Assembly: GCA_004208945.1 (NCBI GenBank)
Contig: SGPE01000008.1
Location: 186,001 to 250,000 of the forward strand
Direction of reading: 5' to 3'
From: Pseudoalteromonas sp. CO133X
GTDB taxonomy: Bacteria; Pseudomonadota; Gammaproteobacteria; Enterobacterales; Alteromonadaceae
DNA length: 64,000 bases
The position numbers and the translations under genes are program-made. Positions 49,460 through 59,387 of this stretch are shown one piece after another; the first letter of the stretch is position 1; the number at the start of each line of letters is the position of its first letter. The notes beneath the pieces are model-generated. The model worked only from the letters and a program-made list of their open reading frames with translations. It searched no databases and was not told the origin of the DNA.

Positions 49460-50005
49460 GTGACTAAATTCCCAATATCATTAGTTGCCGATTGGCAATC
49501 GGCATCAGCCTACCCACATTTAACGCAGCAGCAACAAAGCTGGTTGCTAGAAGCGGGCTCATTGACCGCTAAGCTCAAAAGTCATTGCCAACAGTTTTCT
49601 GTTCATGTGCTCAATGAAACACCTTTTGACTTAACCACAGAGCAGCAAGCACTACTAAACACATCTTTAAGTCACGCATTAAACCGCGAAGTATTATTGC
49701 TTTGTGATAACAAGCCTATGGTATATGCGCAAAGTTGGTTGCCAGCAGATGATACCCTAAAAAAGCAACAGTTGTTAAGTATGGGTACAAAGCCTTTAGG
49801 CGATGTTATTTTCCAAGATCCCAGTCTTTTACGCACCGAAATTGAAGTGGCTGAATTTTCAGAGCAACACCAACTAGGTTCTCTTATAAATGAGTTAGGT
49901 TTAGAACCGCAGATGTTATGGGGTAGACGCAGTGTGTTTTCGCTATCTCGTGCGCATTTTTTAGTTGCTGAAGTCTTCTTACCTGGAGCCTATATTTACT
50001 TATGA
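49460..50005 (+). CDS. ubiC: Chorismate lyase
   Basis: Converts chorismate to 4-hydroxybenzoate, the first committed step of ubiquinone synthesis. 181 residues from the GTG at 49460. Weakly conserved family; recognisable by ADWQSAS near the start, [41 protein letters not shown] and the [22 protein letters not shown] end. Overlaps ubiA by four bases, which confirms the call. Confidence 0.93.
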   Translation: MTKFPISLVADWQSASAYPHLTQQQQSWLLEAGSLTAKLKSHCQQFSVHVLNETPFDLTTEQQALLNTSLSHALNREVLLLCDNKPMVYAQSWLPADDTLKKQQLLSMGTKPLGDVIFQDPSLLRTEIEVAEFSEQHQLGSLINELGLEPQMLWGRRSVFSLSRAHFLVAEVFLPGAYIYL

Positions 50006-50892
50006 AATTAGCTGCATTACACATCGCACATATCCCTTACTATAAGCAATTGATGCGTACCGATAAACCAATAGGGACTTTGTTATTGCTTTGGCCAACA
50101 TATTGGGCACTTTGGCTTGCGAATCAAGGCGCGCCTAGCGTGCTAAATTTTGTCGTATTTAGCCTAGGGGTCTTTGTAATGCGCAGTGCCGGTTGTGTGA
50201 TTAATGATTACGCAGATCGTAAAATTGATGGCTCAGTAAAACGCACTGCACAGCGCCCATTGGCTGCGGGGTTAGTTTCAAGTGGTGAGGCTTTGAGTTT
50301 ATTTGTGCTGCTTATTGCAGTGGCATTTGGCTTAGTGTTAATGCTCGGATGGTCAACGATATTGCTGTCGTTTGGCGCACTCGCGCTGGCATTTTGTTAT
50401 CCATTTATGAAGCGCTATACTCAGTTACCCCAAGTCGTGCTTGGGGCAGCATTTAGTTGGGCTATCCCAATGGCTTATATGGCCTCGATTGGTTCAGTAC
50501 CTGTAGAAGCATGGCTTTTATTTATTGCTAACCTTGTTTGGACTGTGGCTTATGACACCATGTATGCCATGGTTGATAGAGATGATGATTTGAAAATAGG
50601 TGTTAAATCAACAGCTATTTTGTTTGCGAGTTATGATAGGCACATTATCTTTTTACTCAATGCCTTGTTTGTAGCGATTCTTGCTTATATAGGCCTTAGT
50701 AACCAACTCGGTCTTTATTATTGGCTTGGATTGGCTGCTGGAGTTGGCTTTTTACTTTATCAACAAAAACTCATTCATGGCCGCGAGCGGGATCCTTGTT
50801 TTAAAGCTTTTTTAAATAATCACTATGTGGGTTTAGTGATATTTATAGGTTTAGCAGCTTCCTTGCCATTGCCATTGCCATTGCCATTTTAG
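50002..50892 (+). CDS. ubiA: 4-hydroxybenzoate octaprenyltransferase
   Basis: Inner-membrane prenyltransferase that attaches the polyprenyl tail in ubiquinone synthesis. 296 residues with about eight hydrophobic helices and the two Asp-rich motifs [20 protein letters not shown] and [16 protein letters not shown]. The C-terminus ends LPLPLPLPF, coded by four perfect copies of the hexamer TTGCCA (50863-50886). Coupled to ubiC by an ATGA overlap. Confidence 0.96.
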   Translation: MKLAALHIAHIPYYKQLMRTDKPIGTLLLLWPTYWALWLANQGAPSVLNFVVFSLGVFVMRSAGCVINDYADRKIDGSVKRTAQRPLAAGLVSSGEALSLFVLLIAVAFGLVLMLGWSTILLSFGALALAFCYPFMKRYTQLPQVVLGAAFSWAIPMAYMASIGSVPVEAWLLFIANLVWTVAYDTMYAMVDRDDDLKIGVKSTAILFASYDRHIIFLLNALFVAILAYIGLSNQLGLYYWLGLAAGVGFLLYQQKLIHGRERDPCFKAFLNNHYVGLVIFIGLAASLPLPLPLPF

Positions 50893-50896
50893 GTCA

Positions 50897-51517
50897 TTAT
50901 CTCGGCGGGTCTATAATTCCGCTGATCGAGGCATTTTTTCTAAACCAGCCTGCAATCGAGTAGCGAACATCTTCTGCTGGTAATACTTCGTGCATGAAGC
51001 GTTCGCTTTCAAACATCACAAGTGTACCCGCTTGAGGTTTGACAATGACCTCAATATCTTTGCTTTTTGGCTTATATATGACCAGTTCACCACCTGAATC
51101 AGGTGTATTTAAATAACAGACGGTTGTAAAAATACGGTTTGAACGACCCTTGAAGGCATCATAGTGTTTTTTATAAAAGTCGCCTTGTTGATACTTTGCA
51201 TAATGGCATTCATAGTCAAACAGCCCTAAGAAAAAACTGCGGTTTAACTGTGTCTTTATCGCTTCCATGGTCGCAAGATAAGTAATTTGTGCTTGGCTTG
51301 AACTATCAAACCAAAAGGTCTTATCTTTACGGATGGTTTTATCAATTTGTTGGTCGTTCAAACGACCAATTCCCGCAGTATGAAAATGCGGGTTAATACG
51401 ATAACAATCTGCAATTAAATCAGTTAGTAAGTTTTCATCAATTGCGTTTTCAACAATGGCATAGCCGGTTTGTTCTATTGCGTCTAAATAGGTGTTGGAA
51501 ACAAGTTGCGCGGTCAT
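50897..51517 (-). CDS. 2OG-Fe(II) oxygenase, prolyl hydroxylase type
   Basis: 206 residues. The iron ligands His118, Asp120 (HYD) and His176 (FMHEV) and the 2-oxoglutarate-binding Arg185 are in place, in a double-stranded beta-helix with ITTVCYLN-like strands and SGGELVIY. Close to the family of SM-20/prolyl 4-hydroxylase-like bacterial enzymes, some of which modify elongation factor Tu or ribosomal proteins; the substrate here is unknown. It converges with ubiA, four bases between the stops. Confidence 0.88.
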   Translation of the reverse strand: MTAQLVSNTYLDAIEQTGYAIVENAIDENLLTDLIADCYRINPHFHTAGIGRLNDQQIDKTIRKDKTFWFDSSSQAQITYLATMEAIKTQLNRSFFLGLFDYECHYAKYQQGDFYKKHYDAFKGRSNRIFTTVCYLNTPDSGGELVIYKPKSKDIEVIVKPQAGTLVMFESERFMHEVLPAEDVRYSIAGWFRKNASISGIIDPPR

Positions 51518-51613
51518 TCATGTGCACAATCAAAAAAAGGTGCGTAAGTGTATCTGAAAAAAAGAATCATGCACGCTTTTTATGCAATATCTTGATGATT
51601 AAGTGAAGAAGGG

Positions 51614-51640
51614 AGCTAGCCTTTGTTTGCAAGGCTAGCT
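51614..51640 (-). terminator. Terminator-like hairpin after the LysR gene
   Basis: AGCTAGCCTT / AAGGCTAGCT with a 7-base loop, 12 bases past the LysR stop on the minus strand, followed by a mixed C/T tract. Confidence 0.6.
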
Positions 51641-51652
51641 TAAATGCACGCG

Positions 51653-52540
51653 TTAGTTGTGACTAGATAACGCTGTCTTTTCAATTAAATCTAATAAATG
51701 GCTAATATGCGAGTTTTCATTAACCTGCTCATTAGTTTGAATAACTAACTGTTCATGAGCGATCCCTTTATTCGTTTTCAATAAAAGTAGCTCAGAGTCA
51801 GAAGAAACACTGTTAGCGTGCTCAATGCTTGCAATTGCAATATGATCTGACTTTTTAAGGCCATCCATCACTTGTTCAATACTACCAACTTTAATGCTTG
51901 ATGATTTATTGAATGAGTCAACTGCTTCGTTAAGCATAGTTTGAACTTGCTTCGACTGTGCAAAACAACTGTACATTGGGTAGTCAGCCAGATCACGTTT
52001 GCTAATATCGCTCTTGTTAGCAAGCGGGTGATCTTTAGAAACAAATAAGATAAGTTGGTCTGGTAAGTGGATGTCGCTGCCAATACTATTCATTGCCTGC
52101 GAGCACACGCTTATGTCTATTTCACCCAGTTGCAATTTACGAATAAGTTCGCCTTGCTCTTGTAGTTGCATTTCAATTTTTACGTGTGGGTACTGAGCTA
52201 AAAATTGCCCACAAGAAACAGGCACAACAGTACTTGCTTTAGTTGTGTAACCAATGACAAGCTTTTCGTTAACGCAGCCATTTAATGATTCAAATAAACG
52301 TTTTTTCGTTTCTTCTAAATTATTAAGGGTTTGTTTCGCGTACTCTAAGAAAAGTTCACCCTCTTTGGTTAGTTTTACCGAGCGGGTAGAGCGGGTGACA
52401 AGCTCATAGCCGATTTCATCTTCAAGCGTTTGAATACTGCGAGTTAATGCTGAAGTACTAATTTGAGTTTTTTCTGCAGCTTGGCGGAAATGCCTGAGCA
52501 CGCCTAGTGCAACGAATTGTTCAAGTTGTTCAAATCTCAC
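51653..52540 (-). CDS. LysR-family transcriptional regulator
   Basis: 295 residues. The N-terminal winged helix (FEQLEQFVALGVLRHFRQAAEKTQISTSALTRSIQTLE) is the standard LysR domain; residues 90-295 form a periplasmic-binding-like effector domain (LVIGYTTKASTVVPV start). The regulated gene is not obvious: the 2OG oxygenase is downstream on the same strand beyond a hairpin, and no divergently oriented gene lies upstream. Effector unknown. Confidence 0.92.
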   Translation of the reverse strand: MRFEQLEQFVALGVLRHFRQAAEKTQISTSALTRSIQTLEDEIGYELVTRSTRSVKLTKEGELFLEYAKQTLNNLEETKKRLFESLNGCVNEKLVIGYTTKASTVVPVSCGQFLAQYPHVKIEMQLQEQGELIRKLQLGEIDISVCSQAMNSIGSDIHLPDQLILFVSKDHPLANKSDISKRDLADYPMYSCFAQSKQVQTMLNEAVDSFNKSSSIKVGSIEQVMDGLKKSDHIAIASIEHANSVSSDSELLLLKTNKGIAHEQLVIQTNEQVNENSHISHLLDLIEKTALSSHN

Positions 52541-52658
52541 TTTAAATAGTCCCTTGTTATAAGTAAGCCCTTACATCCAGGCAAAATAATTATACTTTAC
52601 GATGGCATAGTAAATTATAGTACCTATTTTGGAAAGTGTTGTTTACCGAAAAGTTACA

Positions 52659-54185
52659 CTAATCAGGGTATCGGTCTTTAATCTCTAGGAAAAGTGTTAA
52701 ATTTTCAAGTAATATATCGACTAAAGTTGGATCAAAATGTTTCCCTCGTTGCTCTTTTATTAATGTTAATGCGTCTTCTAATGGCCATGCTTTTTTATAA
52801 CAGCGGTCGCTACACAGTGCATCAAATACATCGGCAATAGCGGTAATACGGCCTACAATGTGAATATTACTTCCTGATAAACCTTGAGGGTAACCTGTAC
52901 CGTCCCACTTTTCATGATGTTGGTGAGAGATTGTTGCACCACAACTTAAAATCTCGTTACTTGAATTTTTTAGAATTTCATAGCCGATTTGAGCGTGGTT
53001 TTTCATTATTTCCCACTCGTGCTCATCTAATTTGCCTGGTTTATTTAAGATATTGTCAGGAATACTTATTTTTCCTATGTCGTGCAATGGGGAGGCAAGT
53101 TTAATAATTTCACACTGAAATGGATCTAACTGGGAGAGTTTTGCTAAGAGTTCACTATAAAGTGCGACACGCTTTACGTGTGAGCCTGTTTCTTTTGAGC
53201 GTTTTTCAACAGCTTCACCCAAAATGTACGATAACTCTTTTTGTGAATCTTTAACCATCTCTCGTAGTTTTAGGTTGTCATAAGCCAATGCTATATTGTT
53301 TGCATAAAACTCCAGTAGTTGATGATCTGTTGATTGAAGCTTTGTGCCTTTGTGCACGTATAGCATGGTTTCAAGGCCAGCTTTAGTTGGAAAGTAACCT
53401 ATATAGTCAGTACTTGTTTTTAGCGAAGACTTACGATCATGAGCATCTATAAATAAGCTTTTTACTTCATTTGGAATAGTGCTTTGCTTTGGTGTTGGAC
53501 CTACGCCAGATGCGGCGAGCAGTTGGAAATCAGTGGCGGGGGATGATTGTAAGTTGACGGCGGCAGCGCAATATATTTGGGCATCATTTATACCCATCAC
53601 GTTGGTGACGTGGCTTAAAATCGTTGATGCAAACTCATGGACACTGTCGCATTTTAAAAAATTTGCCGAAGCATTAATGATTTGCTCAAGACCGTGTTTA
53701 TGACGGTCAATAATCTGAATATCACGATGCGCTCTCAGTGCAGAATAAAGCAGTGTTTTGATTTTAATTGCAGTGAGCTCTGTTTTATTCTTATAGTCGT
53801 TTATGTCGTAATCACGAATAATAGATTCTTCAGGTGCTTCACCTGGTTGCCCTGTTCTTAATATTAGGCGAATATCGTGATTATCGATGTCATCACGTAT
53901 ATATTGAATTAAATCAAGACCTGCGTGGTTGGTTTCCATAACAACATCAACCAAGGCCACTGAGAAGGGGATGTCCTTTTTTAAAAACTCTTTGGCTTCG
54001 GCTGCCGAATAGGCATCGTAAAAGCGCAATCCTTTTCCTTCAAAGGTGAAACCTGCAAGCACAAGCTTAGTAACCTGATGGATATCTTCTTCGTCGTCAA
54101 CAACAAGAATGTGCCAATATTCAGGCTCTTCAGTTTGTATATCACTCTCTTCTAATCGTTCATCAGAAAACAAAAAGTCATCCAC
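52659..54185 (-). CDS. Response regulator with DUF3369 and HD-GYP phosphodiesterase domains
   Basis: 508 residues from a GTG at 54185. A longer frame from 54320 would overlap the upstream gene by 83 bases, and MDDFLFSDE is the usual family start. The receiver domain (about 25-150) has ILVVDDEEDIH, VALVDVVMET with the acceptor Asp, and LILRTGQPG. The DUF3369 sensor domain (about 160-300) follows. The HD-GYP domain (about 320-500) has His368-Asp369 in HDIGK, the HHEKWDGTGYP motif near residue 430 and ADVFDAL. It should degrade c-di-GMP under control of an unlinked histidine kinase. Confidence 0.93.
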   Translation of the reverse strand: MDDFLFSDERLEESDIQTEEPEYWHILVVDDEEDIHQVTKLVLAGFTFEGKGLRFYDAYSAAEAKEFLKKDIPFSVALVDVVMETNHAGLDLIQYIRDDIDNHDIRLILRTGQPGEAPEESIIRDYDINDYKNKTELTAIKIKTLLYSALRAHRDIQIIDRHKHGLEQIINASANFLKCDSVHEFASTILSHVTNVMGINDAQIYCAAAVNLQSSPATDFQLLAASGVGPTPKQSTIPNEVKSLFIDAHDRKSSLKTSTDYIGYFPTKAGLETMLYVHKGTKLQSTDHQLLEFYANNIALAYDNLKLREMVKDSQKELSYILGEAVEKRSKETGSHVKRVALYSELLAKLSQLDPFQCEIIKLASPLHDIGKISIPDNILNKPGKLDEHEWEIMKNHAQIGYEILKNSSNEILSCGATISHQHHEKWDGTGYPQGLSGSNIHIVGRITAIADVFDALCSDRCYKKAWPLEDALTLIKEQRGKHFDPTLVDILLENLTLFLEIKDRYPD

Positions 54186-54237
54186 GCACGCACCACTTAT
54201 TGTTATTTCTCGTAACAGTAAGTATAGAGGCAGAAAT

Positions 54238-54645
54238 TTACTCTGCCTTATCTGAAAGTGGTTTTTTTTCGATATTCTGAAGTTCGATTTCGATTGCATC
54301 GCACGAAATGTGGATTTCATACAACGAGGTTAATAAGGATAAAGCGAGGCTAGCAAGGCTTATCCCAAATAGCACAATGCCTGTGGTATTAAATTCAATA
54401 AATAAAGCAAACATAGAAAGAGTGCACATAAAAAATGAAGCGACACCATATACTTGCATCACTCTTATTAATTTAATTCGTTTTCTAAGGTTTTCGATTT
54501 GTGCAACAACTAAAGGACGAATGCAGTCACCTTCACGTGCGTTAAGCTCACGAATTAACTGAGCAAGTACTAAAAAGCGATTCGTATACGCTAGCAACAA
54601 AAGAGAAATTGCAGGGAAGAGTAGTCCTGGGGTTGTAAGTGTCAT
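54238..54645 (-). CDS. DUF2721 membrane protein
   Basis: 135 residues, starting at the ATG at 54645, preceded by AAAGG and matching the usual family start MTLTTPGLLFPAISLL. Three hydrophobic helices (about 6-26, 62-82 and 88-112) with a basic and acidic loop (RELNAREGDC, RKRIKLIRVMQ) place it in the inner membrane. Unknown function. It ends 52 bases before the HD-GYP gene, so the two may form an operon. Confidence 0.85.
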   Translation of the reverse strand: MTLTTPGLLFPAISLLLLAYTNRFLVLAQLIRELNAREGDCIRPLVVAQIENLRKRIKLIRVMQVYGVASFFMCTLSMFALFIEFNTTGIVLFGISLASLALSLLTSLYEIHISCDAIEIELQNIEKKPLSDKAE

Positions 54646-54731
54646 TAAGCCGCCTTTAAATATGGGTTGCACAAAGGTCAATAGCTAGAGTAGCTTAGGT
54701 TTAAAGTCGTGCAAAGTAAAAGAGAATCAAT

Positions 54732-55097
54732 TTGCAAAAAAATAATTTAAATCAAGATAATACTGGTGATTCATTTACCTGGGTGGGGATTTTTAGGGCT
54801 GAGAATGCCTTGCAAGCTAACATAATTAAAGGATTGTTAGAAAGCGCTGGAATTCAATGTGAGCTGCAAGGTGAAATGTTGCAAGGCGCTCTCGGCGAGA
54901 TCCCATTTGAGCAAACGGGAGTCGAAGTACGAGTTTATGCGATAAAAGAGCGCCAGGCGCGCGAAATATTGATAAACTACCAGCAAGTGAAACAATCTGC
55001 TCCTGACTGGGTTTGCCCAACATGTAGCGAGCTTAATGGGTCAACGTTTGAAATATGTTGGTCTTGTGGGACTGTAAAGAATGACGAAAGCGAATAA
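54732..55097 (+). CDS. DUF2007 protein with zinc-ribbon end
   Basis: 121 residues from a TTG at 54732. The DUF2007 core (about 15-85), WVGIFRAENALQANIIKGLLESAGIQC, is a small alpha/beta domain, also found as a signal-transducing P-II-like module. The C-terminus has CPTC and CWSCG, a four-Cys zinc ribbon. It overlaps the next gene by 17 bases. Function unknown. Confidence 0.85.
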   Translation: MQKNNLNQDNTGDSFTWVGIFRAENALQANIIKGLLESAGIQCELQGEMLQGALGEIPFEQTGVEVRVYAIKERQAREILINYQQVKQSAPDWVCPTCSELNGSTFEICWSCGTVKNDESE

Positions 55098-55671
55098 TTT
55101 TCAACGTATTAGAGAATTAAACTATTTACAAAAAGCGGTTTTGGGTGGTGCATTGCTTGAGCGTATGTTGCCTAACTATGCCCTATTTAGCGAAGCCACA
55201 GGGTTTGGTGACGGATCCGTGTTTCGTAGTGCATTAAGTGTGTGTTGGGAGAAAATTTTACTACCCAAAAGTAAAATTAGTCTTGAGAAGCAAATTGAAA
55301 AAATTGAGCCTAATGTACCTGAATTAAATGATTTTGATATGTTTGGTGTATACCCAGCGATTGATACGGCAACGGCATTGCTTGGCATGTTGCATGGTTT
55401 AATGGCAAAAGATGAACAAGAATTTCTAAACATCAGTAAAATTTCCCAGGCCTCAGTCGCACGTTATATTGAGTATCAACTGACTGTTGATGGTGAGTTG
55501 GCTGATAACAAGGCCGTACGTGAGCACCCTTTAATGCAATATGAAATTGATGTGCTTGCTGAACTTATTGATTTTGTAGAGCAAATGGGCCGAATTACTT
55601 CCCAGAACGTAAAAGAGCTTAAACAGCTTGCGGTATCTGACGGTCAAACCAACATTGGTATTGCAATTTAA
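55081..55671 (+). CDS. DUF416 (YjaG-like) protein
   Basis: 196 residues, a cytoplasmic helical protein of the YjaG family. Family segments: LNYLQKAVLGGALLERMLPNY, FGVYPAIDTATALLGMLHGL, and HPLMQYEIDVLAELIDFV. Its start lies inside the DUF2007 gene, so the two are translationally coupled. Function unknown; the gene precedes tsaD. Confidence 0.88.
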   Translation: MTKANNFQRIRELNYLQKAVLGGALLERMLPNYALFSEATGFGDGSVFRSALSVCWEKILLPKSKISLEKQIEKIEPNVPELNDFDMFGVYPAIDTATALLGMLHGLMAKDEQEFLNISKISQASVARYIEYQLTVDGELADNKAVREHPLMQYEIDVLAELIDFVEQMGRITSQNVKELKQLAVSDGQTNIGIAI

Positions 55672-55733
55672 TGTTCAGTAATGCGTATTTTCGCTGTAAA
55701 ATGCGCGTTTGTTTTTTATTGGCGGAGTAATTG

Positions 55734-56747
55734 ATGCGAATTTTAGGTATTGAATCATCATGTGATGAAACAGGTATTGCCATTTATGATGATGAACAAG
55801 GCTTATTAGCACATCAACTATACAGCCAAGTTAAAGTACATGCAGACTACGGTGGTGTAGTGCCAGAACTTGCATCACGGGACCATGTACGCAAAACCTT
55901 ACCGTTAATTGATGCGGCGTTTGCACAAGCGGGTTGTGGCCCTGAAGACTTAGATGGCATTGCTTATACGGCAGGCCCAGGCCTCGTGGGAGCTTTACTT
56001 GTGGGCACCTCGATTGGCCGTTCACTAGCCTATGGTTGGAACATCCCCGCTGTGGCTGTTCACCATATGGAGGGTCATTTACTTGCCCCTATGCTTGAAG
56101 AAGAACAGCCAGAATTTCCGTTTATTGCGCTGCTTGTCTCGGGCGGCCATACCATGATGGTTAAAGTGTCAGGTATTGGTGAGTACGAAGTCTTGGGTGA
56201 GTCGGTGGATGATGCGGCGGGTGAAGCGTTTGATAAAACTGCTAAATTACTAGGTCTTGATTACCCCGGTGGCCCTCGCCTAGCAAAACTTGCGGAGCAA
56301 GGTATGCCAGAGCGGTTTGTATTCCCACGCCCGATGACAGATAAACCAGGTTTAGACTTTAGCTTTAGTGGTTTGAAAACCGCAGCATCAATTGCGATTC
56401 GTGATAACGATGATGACGAGCAAACTAAAGCTGACATCGCACATGCATTCCAAACAGCCGTTATTGATACGCTTATCATTAAATGTAAACGTGCATTAAA
56501 ACAAACAGCCATTAAACGTTTAGTGATTGCAGGTGGTGTAAGTGCCAATGTTCAATTACGTTCGCAGCTAGAACGTGTAATGCAAGGCATGAAAGGGCGT
56601 GTGTATTACCCGCGTACTGAGTTTTGTACAGATAATGGTGCAATGATCGCTTATGCCGGTATGCAGCGTTTAAAAGCAGGGCAATTTGCAAGCCTAGATA
56701 TGAAAACTAAGCCGCGCTGGCCAATCGATTCTCTTGAGCCGTTATAA
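55734..56747 (+). CDS. tsaD: tRNA N6-adenosine threonylcarbamoyltransferase
   Basis: Adds threonylcarbamoyl to A37 of ANN-decoding tRNAs, with TsaB, TsaC and TsaE. 337 residues from the ATG at 55734 (GGAG six bases upstream); a TTG one codon earlier is out of place. It has the ASKHA fold start [13 protein letters not shown], metal-binding [22 protein letters not shown] and the end GMIAYAG. Converges with plsY, three bases between stops. Confidence 0.98.
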   Translation: MRILGIESSCDETGIAIYDDEQGLLAHQLYSQVKVHADYGGVVPELASRDHVRKTLPLIDAAFAQAGCGPEDLDGIAYTAGPGLVGALLVGTSIGRSLAYGWNIPAVAVHHMEGHLLAPMLEEEQPEFPFIALLVSGGHTMMVKVSGIGEYEVLGESVDDAAGEAFDKTAKLLGLDYPGGPRLAKLAEQGMPERFVFPRPMTDKPGLDFSFSGLKTAASIAIRDNDDDEQTKADIAHAFQTAVIDTLIIKCKRALKQTAIKRLVIAGGVSANVQLRSQLERVMQGMKGRVYYPRTEFCTDNGAMIAYAGMQRLKAGQFASLDMKTKPRWPIDSLEPL

Positions 56748-56750
56748 GCG

Positions 56751-57353
56751 CTATTCATTTTCTGGGGCTTTTTTCTTAGCCCCAACCTTTGGTTCATCGC
56801 CACACATCAAACGTGTCATATTCGCTCTATGGCGAAAAATAATTAATACCGTTAAAAATGTTACCGGCAAAGTATAAAGTGGCTTTATCCACCATGTGTA
56901 AAGCGGTGCAAGAGATACTGTCACTAATGCCGCGAGTGATGAATAACGTGTAATTGCAATAATTAGCAGCCAAGTTGTGATTAGCATCCCACCTAGAGAT
57001 AAACCAATAGGTAGCAAGGTACCAAAAGCAGTGGCAACGGCTTTTCCGCCTTTAAAGCCAAAAAATAATGGATACATATGGCCTAGACATGCTGCAACAC
57101 CGATAAGACCGAGCATCAGAGGCTCTATGTTTAAAAAGTAAGCGCCCCAAACAGGGATCGTTCCTTTTAATATGTCAAACACAAGTACTAATACAGCGGG
57201 TAACTTTCCACCGAGGCGGTAAACGTTGGTGGCTCCAGGGTTATTCGATCCATGACTGCGTGGGTCTGGTAGTCTAAATAGCCGAGAAACAAGGATAGCG
57301 GACGAAACCGATCCTAGTAAATAGGCTAAAACTAACATTAAAACTGCTAACAC
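56751..57353 (-). CDS. plsY: Glycerol-3-phosphate acyltransferase PlsY
   Basis: Inner-membrane enzyme transferring acyl groups from acyl phosphate to glycerol 3-phosphate, first step of phospholipid synthesis. 200 residues, about five helices. Motifs: [34 protein letters not shown] and [18 protein letters not shown], all on the expected loops. The start is a GTG at 57353 with AAGGA upstream. Confidence 0.96.
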   Translation of the reverse strand: MLAVLMLVLAYLLGSVSSAILVSRLFRLPDPRSHGSNNPGATNVYRLGGKLPAVLVLVFDILKGTIPVWGAYFLNIEPLMLGLIGVAACLGHMYPLFFGFKGGKAVATAFGTLLPIGLSLGGMLITTWLLIIAITRYSSLAALVTVSLAPLYTWWIKPLYTLPVTFLTVLIIFRHRANMTRLMCGDEPKVGAKKKAPENE

Positions 57354-57581
57354 GCGCTTCCTTATTTTTTAATCGGCACTTTTGGGCTATCATTGGCGGC
57401 AAAACCGTCTGCCGCTATTTTTTCGATTAGATTGTTACAAAAAAATACTAACAATCTATCCGTTATTGTAGGGGTAATTTTAATATATTAAAACATTATG
57501 ACAGCTTATAAAGCGTATTATTAAGATCAATAAGCGCATAAGGTTGTTTTACCTTACATATTTATGTCATTTGGAGTCTTA

Positions 57582-57938
57582 ATGGACAAGGTATATATAT
57601 CACAACTGCACGTAGACACCATCATCGGTGTATATGATTTTGAAAAAGAAAGTAAACAAAGCTTATATTTTGACATTGAAATGCTTTGTGATATCTCAGC
57701 CGCTGCAGCAACCGATGATATAAACCTTGCGCTTGATTATGCAAAAGTGAGTGAGCGTGTCATTGAACATACAACGGCGAAGCCTGTTGAGTTGCTTGAA
57801 ACCTTAGTTGAGCAATTGGCTGCACTTATTCTTACTGAATTTGCTACCAACCAAGTGACCATTCGTGTCAGTAAACCAGCCGCTGTGCCACAAGCGCAAA
57901 CGGTGGGCGTTGAGATAACCCGCCGTAAGGTAAGCTAA
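57582..57938 (+). CDS. folB: Dihydroneopterin aldolase
   Basis: Converts dihydroneopterin to 6-hydroxymethyl-dihydropterin in folate synthesis. 118 residues from the ATG at 57582, which has GGAG five bases upstream; the longer frame from 57564 has no ribosome binding site. Motifs: VYISQLHVDTIIGVYDFEK, DYAKVSERV, LLETLVEQLA and the catalytic Lys-type VRVSKP at the end (read as IRVSKPAAV). Followed after two bases by folK. Confidence 0.96.
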   Translation: MDKVYISQLHVDTIIGVYDFEKESKQSLYFDIEMLCDISAAAATDDINLALDYAKVSERVIEHTTAKPVELLETLVEQLAALILTEFATNQVTIRVSKPAAVPQAQTVGVEITRRKVS

Positions 57939-57940
57939 TA

Positions 57941-58429
57941 ATGGCGCAAATTTTTATTAGTCTAGGTTCTAATGTCAACAAAGAGCATTATCTTCACCAA
58001 GCGCTTATAGCCTTGAAATCTTACTTCCCCGATTTTGTACACTCATCAGTTTATGAGAGTGAAGCGGTTGGTTTTGCTGGAAATAATTTTTATAACTCAG
58101 TGGTTGCGGCCAAGACGGATATGCCTCTTGAGAAGTTGTGCAAATTATTGAAACAAATTGAGCTTGATAATGGTCGTACTCGTGCAGATAAAAAGTTTAG
58201 CCCGCGTACACTCGATTTAGACTTACTTTTTTATGATGATGTTATATGTGATTATCCCGCACAATTACCGCGAGATGAAATTACAAAAAATGCTTTTGTG
58301 CTTCAGCCTTTAGCAGAAATAGCTCCCGATTTTTTTCACCCCGTAGCGAAGCTAACCCTTGCTCAGCTATGGGATAATTATGATAACCCGCAACAAAAAC
58401 TATGGAAGGTGGAGTTTACTAACCCATGA
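57941..58429 (+). CDS. folK: 2-amino-4-hydroxy-6-hydroxymethyldihydropteridine pyrophosphokinase
   Basis: Next step of folate synthesis after FolB. 162 residues. [39 protein letters not shown] with the two metal-binding Asp, and [20 protein letters not shown] are the defining segments. It overlaps uppP by four bases, so folB-folK-uppP form one unit. Confidence 0.97.
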   Translation: MAQIFISLGSNVNKEHYLHQALIALKSYFPDFVHSSVYESEAVGFAGNNFYNSVVAAKTDMPLEKLCKLLKQIELDNGRTRADKKFSPRTLDLDLLFYDDVICDYPAQLPRDEITKNAFVLQPLAEIAPDFFHPVAKLTLAQLWDNYDNPQQKLWKVEFTNP

Positions 58430-59226
58430 GTATTATTGAGATAATTGTTTTAGCTTTAATTCAAGGACTGACTGAGTTTTTACCTATTTCTAGCTCAGCG
58501 CATTTAATTCTTCCGTCGCAGATTCTCGGGTGGCAAGACCAAGGTTTAGCATTTGATGTGGCTGTTCACGTTGGAACCTTAGGTGCAGTTGTTCTGTACT
58601 TTAGAAAAGAAGTGGTCGATATTCTTGGCGCTTGGTTTAAATCGTTTGGCTCACAAGGTGCAACCGATGATAGTAAGCTAGGCTGGTGGATCATAGTAGG
58701 CACGATACCTGCGGCTATTCTTGGGCTTATTTTTAAAGATTTAATAGAGCTTTACCTACGTAGTGCATGGGTGATCGCGGTAACGACTATTTTGTTTGGC
58801 TTATTACTTTGGTATGCCGATGCAAAAGGTAAGCAAACCAAAACGATTTACCAACTGAACTGGAAATCCGCACTTATGATTGGCATGGCACAGGCGATGG
58901 CTATGATCCCTGGCACATCACGGTCAGGTATTACTATGACCGCAGGTTTAATGCTGGGTATGAATAAGCAAAGTGCCGCACGCTTTTCATTTTTATTGGC
59001 CATTCCTGTTATTTTAATGATGGGACTATATTACACAATAGAGTTGGCTCTTGGCGATCATATCGTTGAGTGGAATACCTTGATGCTTGGCGCTGGCTTA
59101 TCTTTTATATCTGCGTATGCCTGTATTTTCTTTTTCTTAAAAGTGATTGAGCGTATGGGGATGATGCCATTTGTGATCTATCGCTTACTACTTGGTGTTG
59201 GCTTGTTTGCATTTTTAATGCTGTAA
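58426..59226 (+). CDS. uppP: Undecaprenyl-diphosphatase
   Basis: Recycles the peptidoglycan lipid carrier by removing a phosphate from undecaprenyl diphosphate. 266 residues, about eight helices. The two catalytic loops are [12 protein letters not shown] (Glu17) and [12 protein letters not shown]. It may also give bacitracin tolerance. Coupled to folK by overlap and followed by a terminator. Confidence 0.97.
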   Translation: MSIIEIIVLALIQGLTEFLPISSSAHLILPSQILGWQDQGLAFDVAVHVGTLGAVVLYFRKEVVDILGAWFKSFGSQGATDDSKLGWWIIVGTIPAAILGLIFKDLIELYLRSAWVIAVTTILFGLLLWYADAKGKQTKTIYQLNWKSALMIGMAQAMAMIPGTSRSGITMTAGLMLGMNKQSAARFSFLLAIPVILMMGLYYTIELALGDHIVEWNTLMLGAGLSFISAYACIFFFLKVIERMGMMPFVIYRLLLGVGLFAFLML

Positions 59227-59252
59227 GTAGAGATTTAGCTTGATTAGAAAAG

Positions 59253-59276
59253 CACCTCAAATTGAGGTGTTTTTTT
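59253..59276 (+). terminator. Terminator after uppP
   Basis: CACCTCA-AAT-TGAGGTG followed by seven T, 26 bases past the uppP stop. Confidence 0.9.
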
Positions 59277-59387
59277 ATGTTGGTTATTTGGCAAAAGTCT
59301 ATTGCCGTGTAGTAATGGTAAGTAAAGCTTATATTTGGCATTATAACGGCTTATTTTATCTATCATTCATTTTGCTCAGGACAGTAG

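Noticed and set aside
54185..54320. 45-residue N-terminal extension of the HD-GYP protein
   Set aside because: It would overlap the DUF2721 gene by 83 bases, and the extension lacks domain-like sequence.
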